A stretch of DNA of 64,000 bases from Chryseobacterium flavum (lineage in GTDB: Bacteria > Bacteroidota > Bacteroidia > Flavobacteriales > Weeksellaceae). The notes under the pieces were generated by a model. It worked only from the letters and a program-made list of their open reading frames with translations. It did not search any database and was not told the origin of the DNA. Made by a program: the position numbers and the translations under genes. The stretch lies in the NCBI RefSeq assembly GCF_003385595.1, contig NZ_QNUE01000006.1:246755-310754 (forward strand), written 5' to 3'. This document shows, piece after piece, positions 25,099 through 31,861 of the stretch (position 1 is the first letter of the stretch; each line of letters begins with the position of its first letter).

Positions 25099-25725
25099 CA
25101 TTTTTTTCAGCAACTGGCTGAATTCACTTAATATCATTGCTGTTGCTCCCCAGATAATATATCCGTTAAAATTAATAACGGGAACTTCATGGCCTCCTGC
25201 ACTTGGAAGAGCCATGATTTCTGGAGTGTCTGACAGGTTTAAAAAAGAAGTAACAGGAAATTCAATGGTTTCCACTGCTTCGCTCTGCTGAAGAACAAAC
25301 TGAGGATTCTTTTTAGTATACGAAATATAAGGGTATACATAAAAATTGCTGGGTGGAATATAAATAGGAGACATCTCTCTGATGATTCTTACATAGTGTT
25401 TGTCTATTCCGATTTCTTCAGAGGTCTCTCTGACAGCTGTTTCTGCAAAATCTCGGTCCATTTCTTCCCGTTTTCCGCCCGGCAATGAAATCTGTCCGCT
25501 ATGCCTGTCATGTTCATTAATGGTTCTCTGTATCAATGGAAAATACCATTCATTATCTTTTAAGTACATTACAATATTTACAGCTGCAAATTTGGGATTC
25601 TTTGACAGGACTTCATCATACGTAAAAACAGGACGGTACGGAGGGGAGAATACACCATGTGCATGCTCACCGGGAAGTTCTACGCTTTTGATTTTCCTTA
25701 ATAAATCTTTTCCAAAATTTTCCAT
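25096..25725 (-). CDS. Nudix hydrolase, CoA pyrophosphatase type
   Basis: A 209-residue protein with a complete Nudix box, GGKREEMDRDFAETAVRETS followed by EEIG, and the upstream SLPGG that fits the CoA pyrophosphatase (NudL/CoaR-like) branch. Probably hydrolyses CoA or acyl-CoA to phosphopantetheine and 3',5'-ADP. Confidence 0.87.
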   Translation of the reverse strand: MENFGKDLLRKIKSVELPGEHAHGVFSPPYRPVFTYDEVLSKNPKFAAVNIVMYLKDNEWYFPLIQRTINEHDRHSGQISLPGGKREEMDRDFAETAVRETSEEIGIDKHYVRIIREMSPIYIPPSNFYVYPYISYTKKNPQFVLQQSEAVETIEFPVTSFLNLSDTPEIMALPSAGGHEVPVINFNGYIIWGATAMILSEFSQLLKKM

Positions 25726-25729
25726 ACTT

Positions 25730-25737
25730 CAAATTTA
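25730..25737 (-). promoter_or_regulatory. -7 element of the Nudix gene
   Basis: The minus strand reads TAAATTTG, matching TAnnTTTG, only 4 bp upstream of the start codon, so the transcript would have almost no leader unless translation begins later. Confidence 0.4.
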
Positions 25738-25885
25738 ATAATATATCCCGAAGAAATGAGGGACTTAACAATAATTAACCTATGAATTTTTTGTTCCGGG
25801 CTCCAGAGGAGAACGAAGAAATTTATAGATTTTACAGATGTTGGATGCTGATTACCTGATCCCCGAAGCGTTATACACTTAATAA

Positions 25886-26353
25886 TTACTGTACATTTAC
25901 TTTTACCACATGTCTGACAGGAAAATTAACTGATTTGGCAATGAAGCAGTATTCATTTGCTTTATGATGCAGCTGTTTTGCTTTCTCAATCATGGATTCT
26001 TCTGTAACGGTGACAGACGGATATAAGGTAACTTCTGTAAAATGGCCGCTTCCGTCAGCTGTTTCTGTCATTATTCCGGTAGCTTCATCAGTATATTCTG
26101 TAACAATGATTCCCGCTTCAGAGCAAAAATGAAGATACCAGAGCATATGACAGGATGATAATGACGAAAGAAACATATCTTCAGGGTTGTGCTTTGTTTT
26201 ATCTCCCCGGAAAGCAGGATCAGAAGAGCCGTCAATGGTTGCTTTATTTTCTATTGAAATGGTATGATTTCGTTCATAATCTCTGTAATGGCTTGTTCCG
26301 GTCCCTTTATTTCCTGTCCAGCGGATTGTGGCTTTATAGTGGTGGTTTTTCAT
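25886..26353 (-). CDS. OsmC family peroxiredoxin-like protein
   Basis: A 155-residue protein with the OsmC/Ohr fold. The first redox Cys lies in SSLSSCHMLWYLHFC and the second in NEYCFIAKS, in the positions of the catalytic pair. Reduces organic peroxides, probably with lipoyl or thiol partners. Monocistronic. Confidence 0.87.
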   Translation of the reverse strand: MKNHHYKATIRWTGNKGTGTSHYRDYERNHTISIENKATIDGSSDPAFRGDKTKHNPEDMFLSSLSSCHMLWYLHFCSEAGIIVTEYTDEATGIMTETADGSGHFTEVTLYPSVTVTEESMIEKAKQLHHKANEYCFIAKSVNFPVRHVVKVNVQ

Positions 26354-26393
26354 TATAAATAGTTTGTTATGCAGTTGTATTTGTTAAATAATA

Positions 26394-26417
26394 AAACCTT
26401 CAGAAAACTGAAGGTTT
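26394..26417 (-). terminator. Terminator of the rng gene
   Basis: AAACCTTCAG (26394-26403) and CTGAAGGTTT (26408-26417) are perfect 10-bp arms with a four-A loop, followed on the minus strand by a T-rich stretch. 11 bp after the rng stop. Confidence 0.8.
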
Positions 26418-26427
26418 AAATTTTGTC

Positions 26428-27987
26428 TTAATTTGAGAATTCTATCAATTCTTCTTTTTTTGAATTGTAGATCCTGTATTCTAAATATTTAAAAGAATCC
26501 CTTGGAACAATGGTTACCCACTTTTTGTATTTCATAAACCATTTCATTTGGATGCTTTTGATGCCTTTGGTCAGGTAGGCTTCTACGAAAGGATGTACAT
26601 GGAGATAAATCTTTCCTTTTTCTTTCTGCAAAAGGTTTCTCAGGGTTTCACCCATCCTTTCCACAATGACAATCGGAGCTACAATTTCCCCATCTTTGTT
26701 TGGGTTTTCTTCTTTGGTTTCGATCTGCTTTTCCGGACGGTTTCTCTGTCTTGTGATCTGGATCAGTCCAAATTTGCTTGGAGGAAGAATTTTGTGGCGG
26801 GCCTTGTCACGTTTCATCTCTTCTTTCAGATGTTCATAGAGTTCTTTTCTGTGTTCAGAGTTGGGCATATCGATAAAGTCGATTACGATAATTCCTCCCA
26901 TATCACGCAGGCGTAATTGTCTGGCGATCTCTGTAGCTGCCATTTTATTTACTTTAAGAGCGTGCTCTTTATTGACAGCGGTTCCGGTTGTAATATTGTT
27001 CCCGGAGTTAACGTCAATGACGTGAAGTGCTTCTGTGTGTTCAATAACAAGATAAGCTCCTTTGGAGCTTGGAATGTTGACATGTTTTCCGAAACTCTGT
27101 TTAAGCTGTTTTTCAACATTGTAATATTCCAGAAGAGGAATATGGGAATCATAAAACTGGACAATATTTTTCCTTTCCGGGGCAATTACCTCCAGGTAGT
27201 TTTTCATTTCATGGACCATCTGTTCGTCATCGCAAATGATATTGACGAAGTCCTGATTAAAATTGTCCCTTAAAATAGCTGAAGCTTTATCTTCTTCACT
27301 TAAAACTTTGGACGGAACTTTATTTTTCTGGATATTTTTAAAAGTACTTTCCCATTTTTGAATCAGCTGATTCATATCATTATGAAGGTCCGCTACTTTT
27401 TTTCCTTCGGCTACAGTTCTGATAATCACTCCAAAACCTTCTGGTTTAATACTGTCGATCAGAGTTCTCAGCCGTTCTTTTTCTTCCGAACTTCTGATTT
27501 TCTTTGAAATGGAAACTTTATTGTCGAAAGGAATCAGAACCAGAAAGCGTCCCGTCAGAGAGACCTGGGTAGAAATTCTGGGGCCTTTTGTAGAAATAGG
27601 TTCTTTGGTAATCTGTAATAATACCAGATCGTCTTTTGCAATTACTTTATCTACTGTTCCGTTTTTGTCTATTTCGGGTTGAATCTCGAAATTTTTTAAG
27701 CTTGAAGTGCTTTGTTTTTTAGAAATAGTATCTTTTAAAAACTTTCTGTAGGTCAGATATTGTGGTCCCAGATCCTGATAATGCAGAAAAGCATCTTTAT
27801 CATATCCGATGTTAACGAATGCAGCGTTCAGGTTGGGTGCCAGTTTTTTTACTTTTCCTATAAACAGATCTCCAACTATAAAATCGCTTTTGTCCTCTTG
27901 CTCATGAAGTTCACATAGTCTTCCGTCTTCCAGCAGTGCAATCTTTGTCAGATCATCTTCATGCGAAACTATTAGTTCTTTCTTCAT
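26428..27987 (-). CDS. rng: Ribonuclease E/G family endoribonuclease
   Basis: A 519-residue RNase G-like protein. The N-terminal S1 domain (FIGKVKKLAPNLNAAFVNIGYDKDAFLH) is interrupted as in the family by a longer insert. The catalytic core has HVIDVNSGNN and GGIIVIDFIDM, with the two metal-binding Asp residues. The zinc-link cysteine motif (CPxCxG) normally found after the core is not visible; the equivalent stretch (RNRPEKQIETKEENPNKDG) has no Cys. Processes rRNA and mRNA 5' ends. Confidence 0.9.
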   Translation of the reverse strand: MKKELIVSHEDDLTKIALLEDGRLCELHEQEDKSDFIVGDLFIGKVKKLAPNLNAAFVNIGYDKDAFLHYQDLGPQYLTYRKFLKDTISKKQSTSSLKNFEIQPEIDKNGTVDKVIAKDDLVLLQITKEPISTKGPRISTQVSLTGRFLVLIPFDNKVSISKKIRSSEEKERLRTLIDSIKPEGFGVIIRTVAEGKKVADLHNDMNQLIQKWESTFKNIQKNKVPSKVLSEEDKASAILRDNFNQDFVNIICDDEQMVHEMKNYLEVIAPERKNIVQFYDSHIPLLEYYNVEKQLKQSFGKHVNIPSSKGAYLVIEHTEALHVIDVNSGNNITTGTAVNKEHALKVNKMAATEIARQLRLRDMGGIIVIDFIDMPNSEHRKELYEHLKEEMKRDKARHKILPPSKFGLIQITRQRNRPEKQIETKEENPNKDGEIVAPIVIVERMGETLRNLLQKEKGKIYLHVHPFVEAYLTKGIKSIQMKWFMKYKKWVTIVPRDSFKYLEYRIYNSKKEELIEFSN

Positions 27988-28147
27988 TTTGTTATAAGAT
28001 AAAATTGTTAAGATTATAGGAAATCGGCATGTTTCTCAGTTAATTCATATTAAATATAAGGATTTTGAATGAAAACCTTTATATTTTTATAAAAATAATA
28101 TTTGAAATCATCCATTTTCCGCGAAATCTTATAGTTGTAAAACAAAA

Positions 28148-28190
28148 ATATAGTCGGTGAACCTTAGAAATTTAAAATCACCAACTATAT
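28148..28190 (-). terminator. Terminator of the HU/basic-protein transcript
   Basis: 13-bp arms (28148-28160 and 28178-28190; ATATAGTCGGTGA with one wobble pair) with a 17-nt loop, followed on the minus strand by a T-rich run. It separates the small gene from rng. Confidence 0.7.
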
Positions 28191-28220
28191 TATTATATTG
28201 TAAATCTCGAAGAGAAGAGA

Positions 28221-28310
28221 TTATTTTTTCTTATGTCTGTTCGCTCTTCTTCTTTTCTTTCTTTTGTGAGTCGCAACCTTGTGTCTTTTTCTTTTCTTTC
28301 CGCTTGGCAT
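28221..28310 (-). CDS. 29-residue Lys/Arg-rich protein conserved in Bacteroidota
   Basis: A complete 29-codon reading frame from ATG at 28310 to TAA at 28221. The peptide begins MPSGKKRKRH and ends ANRHKKK, with more than half of its residues Lys, Arg or His. I recognise this peptide, almost unchanged, as a short basic protein found widely in Bacteroidota, most likely bound to the ribosome; this is memory, not a search. It lies between HU and rng, 43 bp after HU and before a terminator. It is below usual gene-calling length limits and easily missed. Confidence 0.75.
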   Translation of the reverse strand: MPSGKKRKRHKVATHKRKKRRRANRHKKK

Positions 28311-28353
28311 AATTTTAATTTTTTAGTAACTAGTTAATATTCAGTTATTGTTC

Positions 28354-28644
28354 TTATTTTACTGCAACTTTAGTTTTTACTTTCTCAACAAAAGATTTTG
28401 AAGGCTTGAAAGCAGGAATGTTATGAGCAGGAATCTCAATTGCAGTGTTTTTAGAAATATTTCTTCCTGTTTTAGCAGCTCTTGTTTTAATAATAAAAGA
28501 TCCAAAACCTCTTAGATAAACGTTATCCCCATTATACATAGAAGTTCTGATCTCTTGCATAAAAGCTTCTACAACTTTCTGTGTTTCATTCTTTTCTGTT
28601 CCCAACTTATTTGAGATGGTGTTTACCAATTCTGCCTTTGTCAT
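28354..28644 (-). CDS. HU/IHF family DNA-binding protein
   Basis: A 96-residue nucleoid protein: MTKAELVNTISNKLG, FMQEIRTSMYNGDNVYLRGFGSF, then RNISKNTAIEIPAHNIPAFKPSKSF. Dimeric DNA-bending protein. A -7 box lies at 28676-28683. Confidence 0.93.
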   Translation of the reverse strand: MTKAELVNTISNKLGTEKNETQKVVEAFMQEIRTSMYNGDNVYLRGFGSFIIKTRAAKTGRNISKNTAIEIPAHNIPAFKPSKSFVEKVKTKVAVK

Positions 28645-28675
28645 TTCCTTATTTTAATTTTAAATTTTAGGTGTG

Positions 28676-28683
28676 CAAATTTA
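28676..28683 (-). promoter_or_regulatory. -7 element of the HU gene
   Basis: The minus strand reads TAAATTTG, matching TAnnTTTG, 31 bp before the start codon. Confidence 0.5.
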
Positions 28684-28930
28684 GTTAAAAAAATTGAATA
28701 CTAGCAAATTAGTGGCAAAATATTTTTGTTCAGATCATTAAGATTTTAATGTATACGTTATATTAACGTGTTGTTTTAATATTTAATAATTTAATAATAT
28801 ACGGAAAAAACCGCATCCGTTTGTAGCTGAGCCATTAAGAAATAACCGTATGAACCGGTTTTAAAGTATTCTGATGGCTGCTTCTGCCAGTTTTTACATC
28901 CACCTGTGTATGTCTGAAATTTATTATGCT

Positions 28931-29602
28931 TTACATACTTGAATTATAGTATCCGTTTTCTACGCAGAAACGGATAAGATGAAGTTTGGTCTTTAATCCA
29001 AGTTTTTCAGTGAGCCTGTTGATATATGTATCAATTGTTCTTGTGCTCAGATTTAGCTTTTCTGCAATTTCTTTATTGCTGAATCCTTCATAACAAAATT
29101 TCATCAGCTGTATTTCTGTGGGAGAGAGTTCTTCCTGGCTTTTCTTCTGCCGGTCCATATATTCCTGTACTGCAAGTGGTTGCTGCTCCCATTCTTTAGA
29201 ATAAACTTTATAATCAAAATCATCTGAAGCAATACTTCCTTTGATGATGTCTTTTATGATATTGCTTTTCTTTTGACAGTAATATATATTGGGGATTTTT
29301 GAAAGAATTTCAGCCATATCTTCCTGATAAGTTCCGGAATAAGTGACAATAGGAGTTTCAGTATTGCTTTTCCTTATATATTTAATGGCTTCAATACCGC
29401 TTAATACCGGCATAAACAGTTCAATAATGAACACGTCTTCCTGTCTTCTGTAGATTCTATTTACAAGCTCATGCCCGTTGTTACAGTCATTAAGAAGCAT
29501 ATAGAAAGGATTTTCCATAAGAGTTTTGATCATTATTTTTTTAAAATAAAAATCGCTGTCAGCTATGGAAAAACGCACGGTATTAGATAATAATTTATTC
29601 AT
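28931..29602 (-). CDS. LuxR-type response regulator with Glu for the phospho-acceptor
   Basis: A 223-residue protein: N-terminal receiver domain and C-terminal LuxR helix-turn-helix (LSPTEIQLMKFCYEGFSNKEIAEKLNLSTRTIDTYINRL, about 159-197). In the receiver, the acidic pair is Asp15/Asp17 and the conserved Lys lies in YYCQKKSN, but the phospho-acceptor position in IIELFMPVLSG is Glu61 instead of Asp. Glu there often mimics phosphorylation, so the protein may be permanently active or controlled by other means. It is divergent from the first T6SS gene (180 bp between starts) and is the best local candidate to regulate the system. Confidence 0.85.
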   Translation of the reverse strand: MNKLLSNTVRFSIADSDFYFKKIMIKTLMENPFYMLLNDCNNGHELVNRIYRRQEDVFIIELFMPVLSGIEAIKYIRKSNTETPIVTYSGTYQEDMAEILSKIPNIYYCQKKSNIIKDIIKGSIASDDFDYKVYSKEWEQQPLAVQEYMDRQKKSQEELSPTEIQLMKFCYEGFSNKEIAEKLNLSTRTIDTYINRLTEKLGLKTKLHLIRFCVENGYYNSSM

Positions 29603-29740
29603 TCTTAATATCGATTTGGCGAATGATATTCAAAATTCAGAGGCCTAATTTATGAAAAACTTATTAAAGTGAAAATTAATCTTCAGTGAAATAGGGAAAA
29701 GCCCAGATTGGTATGGGGAATTTACGTATTGTGCATAAAA

Positions 29741-29750
29741 TTTTTTTTTT
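29741..29750 (+). repeat. T10 homopolymer upstream of the T6SS operon
   Basis: A run of ten T residues preceded by four A residues, 32 bp before the chosen ATG at 29782 and in the promoter/leader region. A length change could alter expression. Confidence 0.6.
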
Positions 29751-29781
29751 ATATTTTCACAGGCCAAACAAATCGCAAATT

Positions 29782-30315
29782 ATGTCTTCAAACAGGGAAA
29801 AAAAATTGAACAGAAATGACGTCAGAACAGGCATTTGGAAGTTTCTTCTGTCTTTTGCTGTTTTGTCGGCTGTTTCTTTTATTTGTCTGTTTCTCTTCTT
29901 TAAGAGCTATGACCGGCAAAGAGAAGGGATCAGCAGAGAAGCTGATGCTTACAAAGAATTGATGCAGCGAAGTGACGTTCTTAGAAATCACATTGATCAT
30001 ATTTACGAAAATATGATACAGCTCAGTAGTAATAAAGTAGAAAATGAGGTTTTCCTTAGAACCAGTATTGCAGATGAGGTAAGGGATGCTAAAAATGTGA
30101 TGGGAAGTGACAGCACATCAAATTTTAAACATTATGCACTTCTGATGAAACAGATCGAACCGATGGTGAATCTGAAAATCAAAATTTTTGATGTGGAGTA
30201 TAGAAAGAAAACGGTGATCAGAGATCTTGAAGAATGTATGGGAAAAGTAGGAAGAGCCAATAATGAGCTCCGGAAAGATCCTACCAGAAATTTTACAGGA
30301 AATAGAAGAAGATAA
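29782..30315 (+). CDS. tssO: T6SS-iii membrane protein TssO-like
   Basis: About 177 residues from MSSNREKKLN at 29782; a longer start at 29713 is less likely because it would extend into the leader. One N-terminal membrane helix (WKFLLSFAVLSAVSFICLFLFF) is followed by a largely helical, charged periplasmic domain. The pattern LNRNDVRTGIWKFLLSF and gene order with tssR match TssO of the Bacteroidota T6SS (subtype iii), which lacks TssJ/L/M and uses TssN-R instead. 11 bp before the next gene. Confidence 0.72.
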   Translation: MSSNREKKLNRNDVRTGIWKFLLSFAVLSAVSFICLFLFFKSYDRQREGISREADAYKELMQRSDVLRNHIDHIYENMIQLSSNKVENEVFLRTSIADEVRDAKNVMGSDSTSNFKHYALLMKQIEPMVNLKIKIFDVEYRKKTVIRDLEECMGKVGRANNELRKDPTRNFTGNRRR

Positions 30316-30326
30316 AAGGAAAAGAT

Positions 30327-30851
30327 ATGCAGGGACACATTACACTATCTAGAAAAGAAAGGCATTATCAGTTTTTTTATTTAATACTGATGCTTGTTGC
30401 TTCCATGATATTTTTGGGAATTATCTTTCTAAAAGGGTTTGAATCTCCTTTTTCTGATGAAGATGTAAGAGGAATTCAGAACCTTGAACAGAAAGCTGAA
30501 TTTGACCAGCATCAGAAGATTGTTCTGCCAATTATGGACAGTACCTATATGATGGTTACAAAACTTACAGACGAAACACCACAACCTTTTGTAGAAAACA
30601 ATATCAGAGTGGGGATCAATGATCTGGCCAATTATTTTGATGATAAAAATATTGCTGATATCAGAAAAGATGCCTATCCGCAAATTGCAAAATTCTATAA
30701 AATGTATTTTGATGATAAAAAAGTAGTTTCAACTACTACAGAAGATATTAAGAAGTTTGAAAAACAGGTCGAAGAATGCAGGATTGGTTATAAGGATAAG
30801 CAGAACAAGCTTTATGAACGGGAAAATGCATTAAAGGCACGTACTCAATGA
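30327..30851 (+). CDS. T6SS-iii single-pass membrane protein, TssO-like
   Basis: A 174-residue protein built like the preceding one: N-terminal LSRKERHYQFFYLILMLVASMIFLGIIFL membrane helix, then a helical domain with a terminal coiled coil (KKFEKQVEECRIGYKDKQNKLYERENAL). It may be a second TssO or one of TssP/TssQ. Part of the tssO-tssR operon by spacing. Confidence 0.6.
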   Translation: MQGHITLSRKERHYQFFYLILMLVASMIFLGIIFLKGFESPFSDEDVRGIQNLEQKAEFDQHQKIVLPIMDSTYMMVTKLTDETPQPFVENNIRVGINDLANYFDDKNIADIRKDAYPQIAKFYKMYFDDKKVVSTTTEDIKKFEKQVEECRIGYKDKQNKLYERENALKARTQ

Positions 30852-30900
30852 TCCGGAAAATATTAGGAACTATAAATAAAACACATCACAATTATTAACT

Positions 30901-31812
30901 ATGAATTATTTTCAAAAGAACAAAAAGAACATTATCATTGGTGTAATTGCAACATTGCTTATCGCGGCTCTTGTTGCCTTATGGCTGCAGAAAAAAGTAA
31001 TTCATTCTGCTGATGATATTGTCGGGGTGGTTTATCCGTCTTCACTGTCGGTAGGGGATACGCTTTTATTTGAAGACAAAACCCAGTTTGCAAAAACCAA
31101 AAGATGGAATTTTGGTGATGGTACCACTTCGGATAAAAGTAGTGGAATTCATTTCTATAACAGACCGGGGTATTATCAGGTAATTTTAATTGTAGACAAT
31201 AAGTATACAAAATCATTCCCGGTAATGGTTTCAGCAAGAAATCTTCAGAAACCTAAAGATACCTCAATGATCAAAACAACAATTGAGGCACCTGCACAGG
31301 CGATGCAAAATGAAAATGTGCAGTTCCGTGCTATTTCTGAAGCTAAGAAGTTTGCGTGGAAATTTGGAGAAACGGGAAATACTGACGCTAAAGACAGGCT
31401 GGCTATTTATGCTTATAGTAAGCCAGGGGATTATCTGGTAAGCTTATACACAGAAGAAGCCCAGGAACCTGTTTATCACCGTATCAAAATTCTTCCTGCC
31501 TACAATTCACTGGAAGAAGATGAAGTATCTGTAGAAGATTCCTATGCAAAAGTGGATAATGATTTCAAATATCATTTACAACAGATTGCTAACGGAAACA
31601 GTTTTAACATGCATTATAATTATTTGCTGAGAACGTATCTGTGTAATAATGAAAATACAGTAGTAAAAGTAAATGACAGCAAAGTAAACAATTTCTATAT
31701 GTATTGTGCGGGTCTTCAGTTTGATAAAAATACTGTGATCCAGACCGTAAAGGTAAATCTGGATGATACACAGAACTGCGTAACCAAAGTAGATATAAAC
31801 CAAAGCAAATAA
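30901..31812 (+). CDS. T6SS-iii PKD-domain membrane protein, candidate TssP
   Basis: A 303-residue protein with an N-terminal membrane helix (IIIGVIATLLIAALVALWL) and two PKD-like beta domains: WNFGDGTTSDKSSGIHFYNR about 60-80 and a second, FAWKFGETGN, about 145-155. The C-terminal third has four Cys and Tyr-rich strands. Located between tssO-like and tssR genes; probably a periplasmic-facing part of the membrane complex. The name TssP is by position, not by signature. Confidence 0.55.
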   Translation: MNYFQKNKKNIIIGVIATLLIAALVALWLQKKVIHSADDIVGVVYPSSLSVGDTLLFEDKTQFAKTKRWNFGDGTTSDKSSGIHFYNRPGYYQVILIVDNKYTKSFPVMVSARNLQKPKDTSMIKTTIEAPAQAMQNENVQFRAISEAKKFAWKFGETGNTDAKDRLAIYAYSKPGDYLVSLYTEEAQEPVYHRIKILPAYNSLEEDEVSVEDSYAKVDNDFKYHLQQIANGNSFNMHYNYLLRTYLCNNENTVVKVNDSKVNNFYMYCAGLQFDKNTVIQTVKVNLDDTQNCVTKVDINQSK

Positions 31813-31861
31813 TACCATCCGGCACCGCCCGGATATGCCAATCATAAAAAGATAAAATAGG

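Noticed and set aside
28700..28930. Small RNA gene in the gap between HU and the response regulator
   Set aside because: The region is AT-rich with only weak short repeats (for example around 28800) and no clear promoter-terminator pair.
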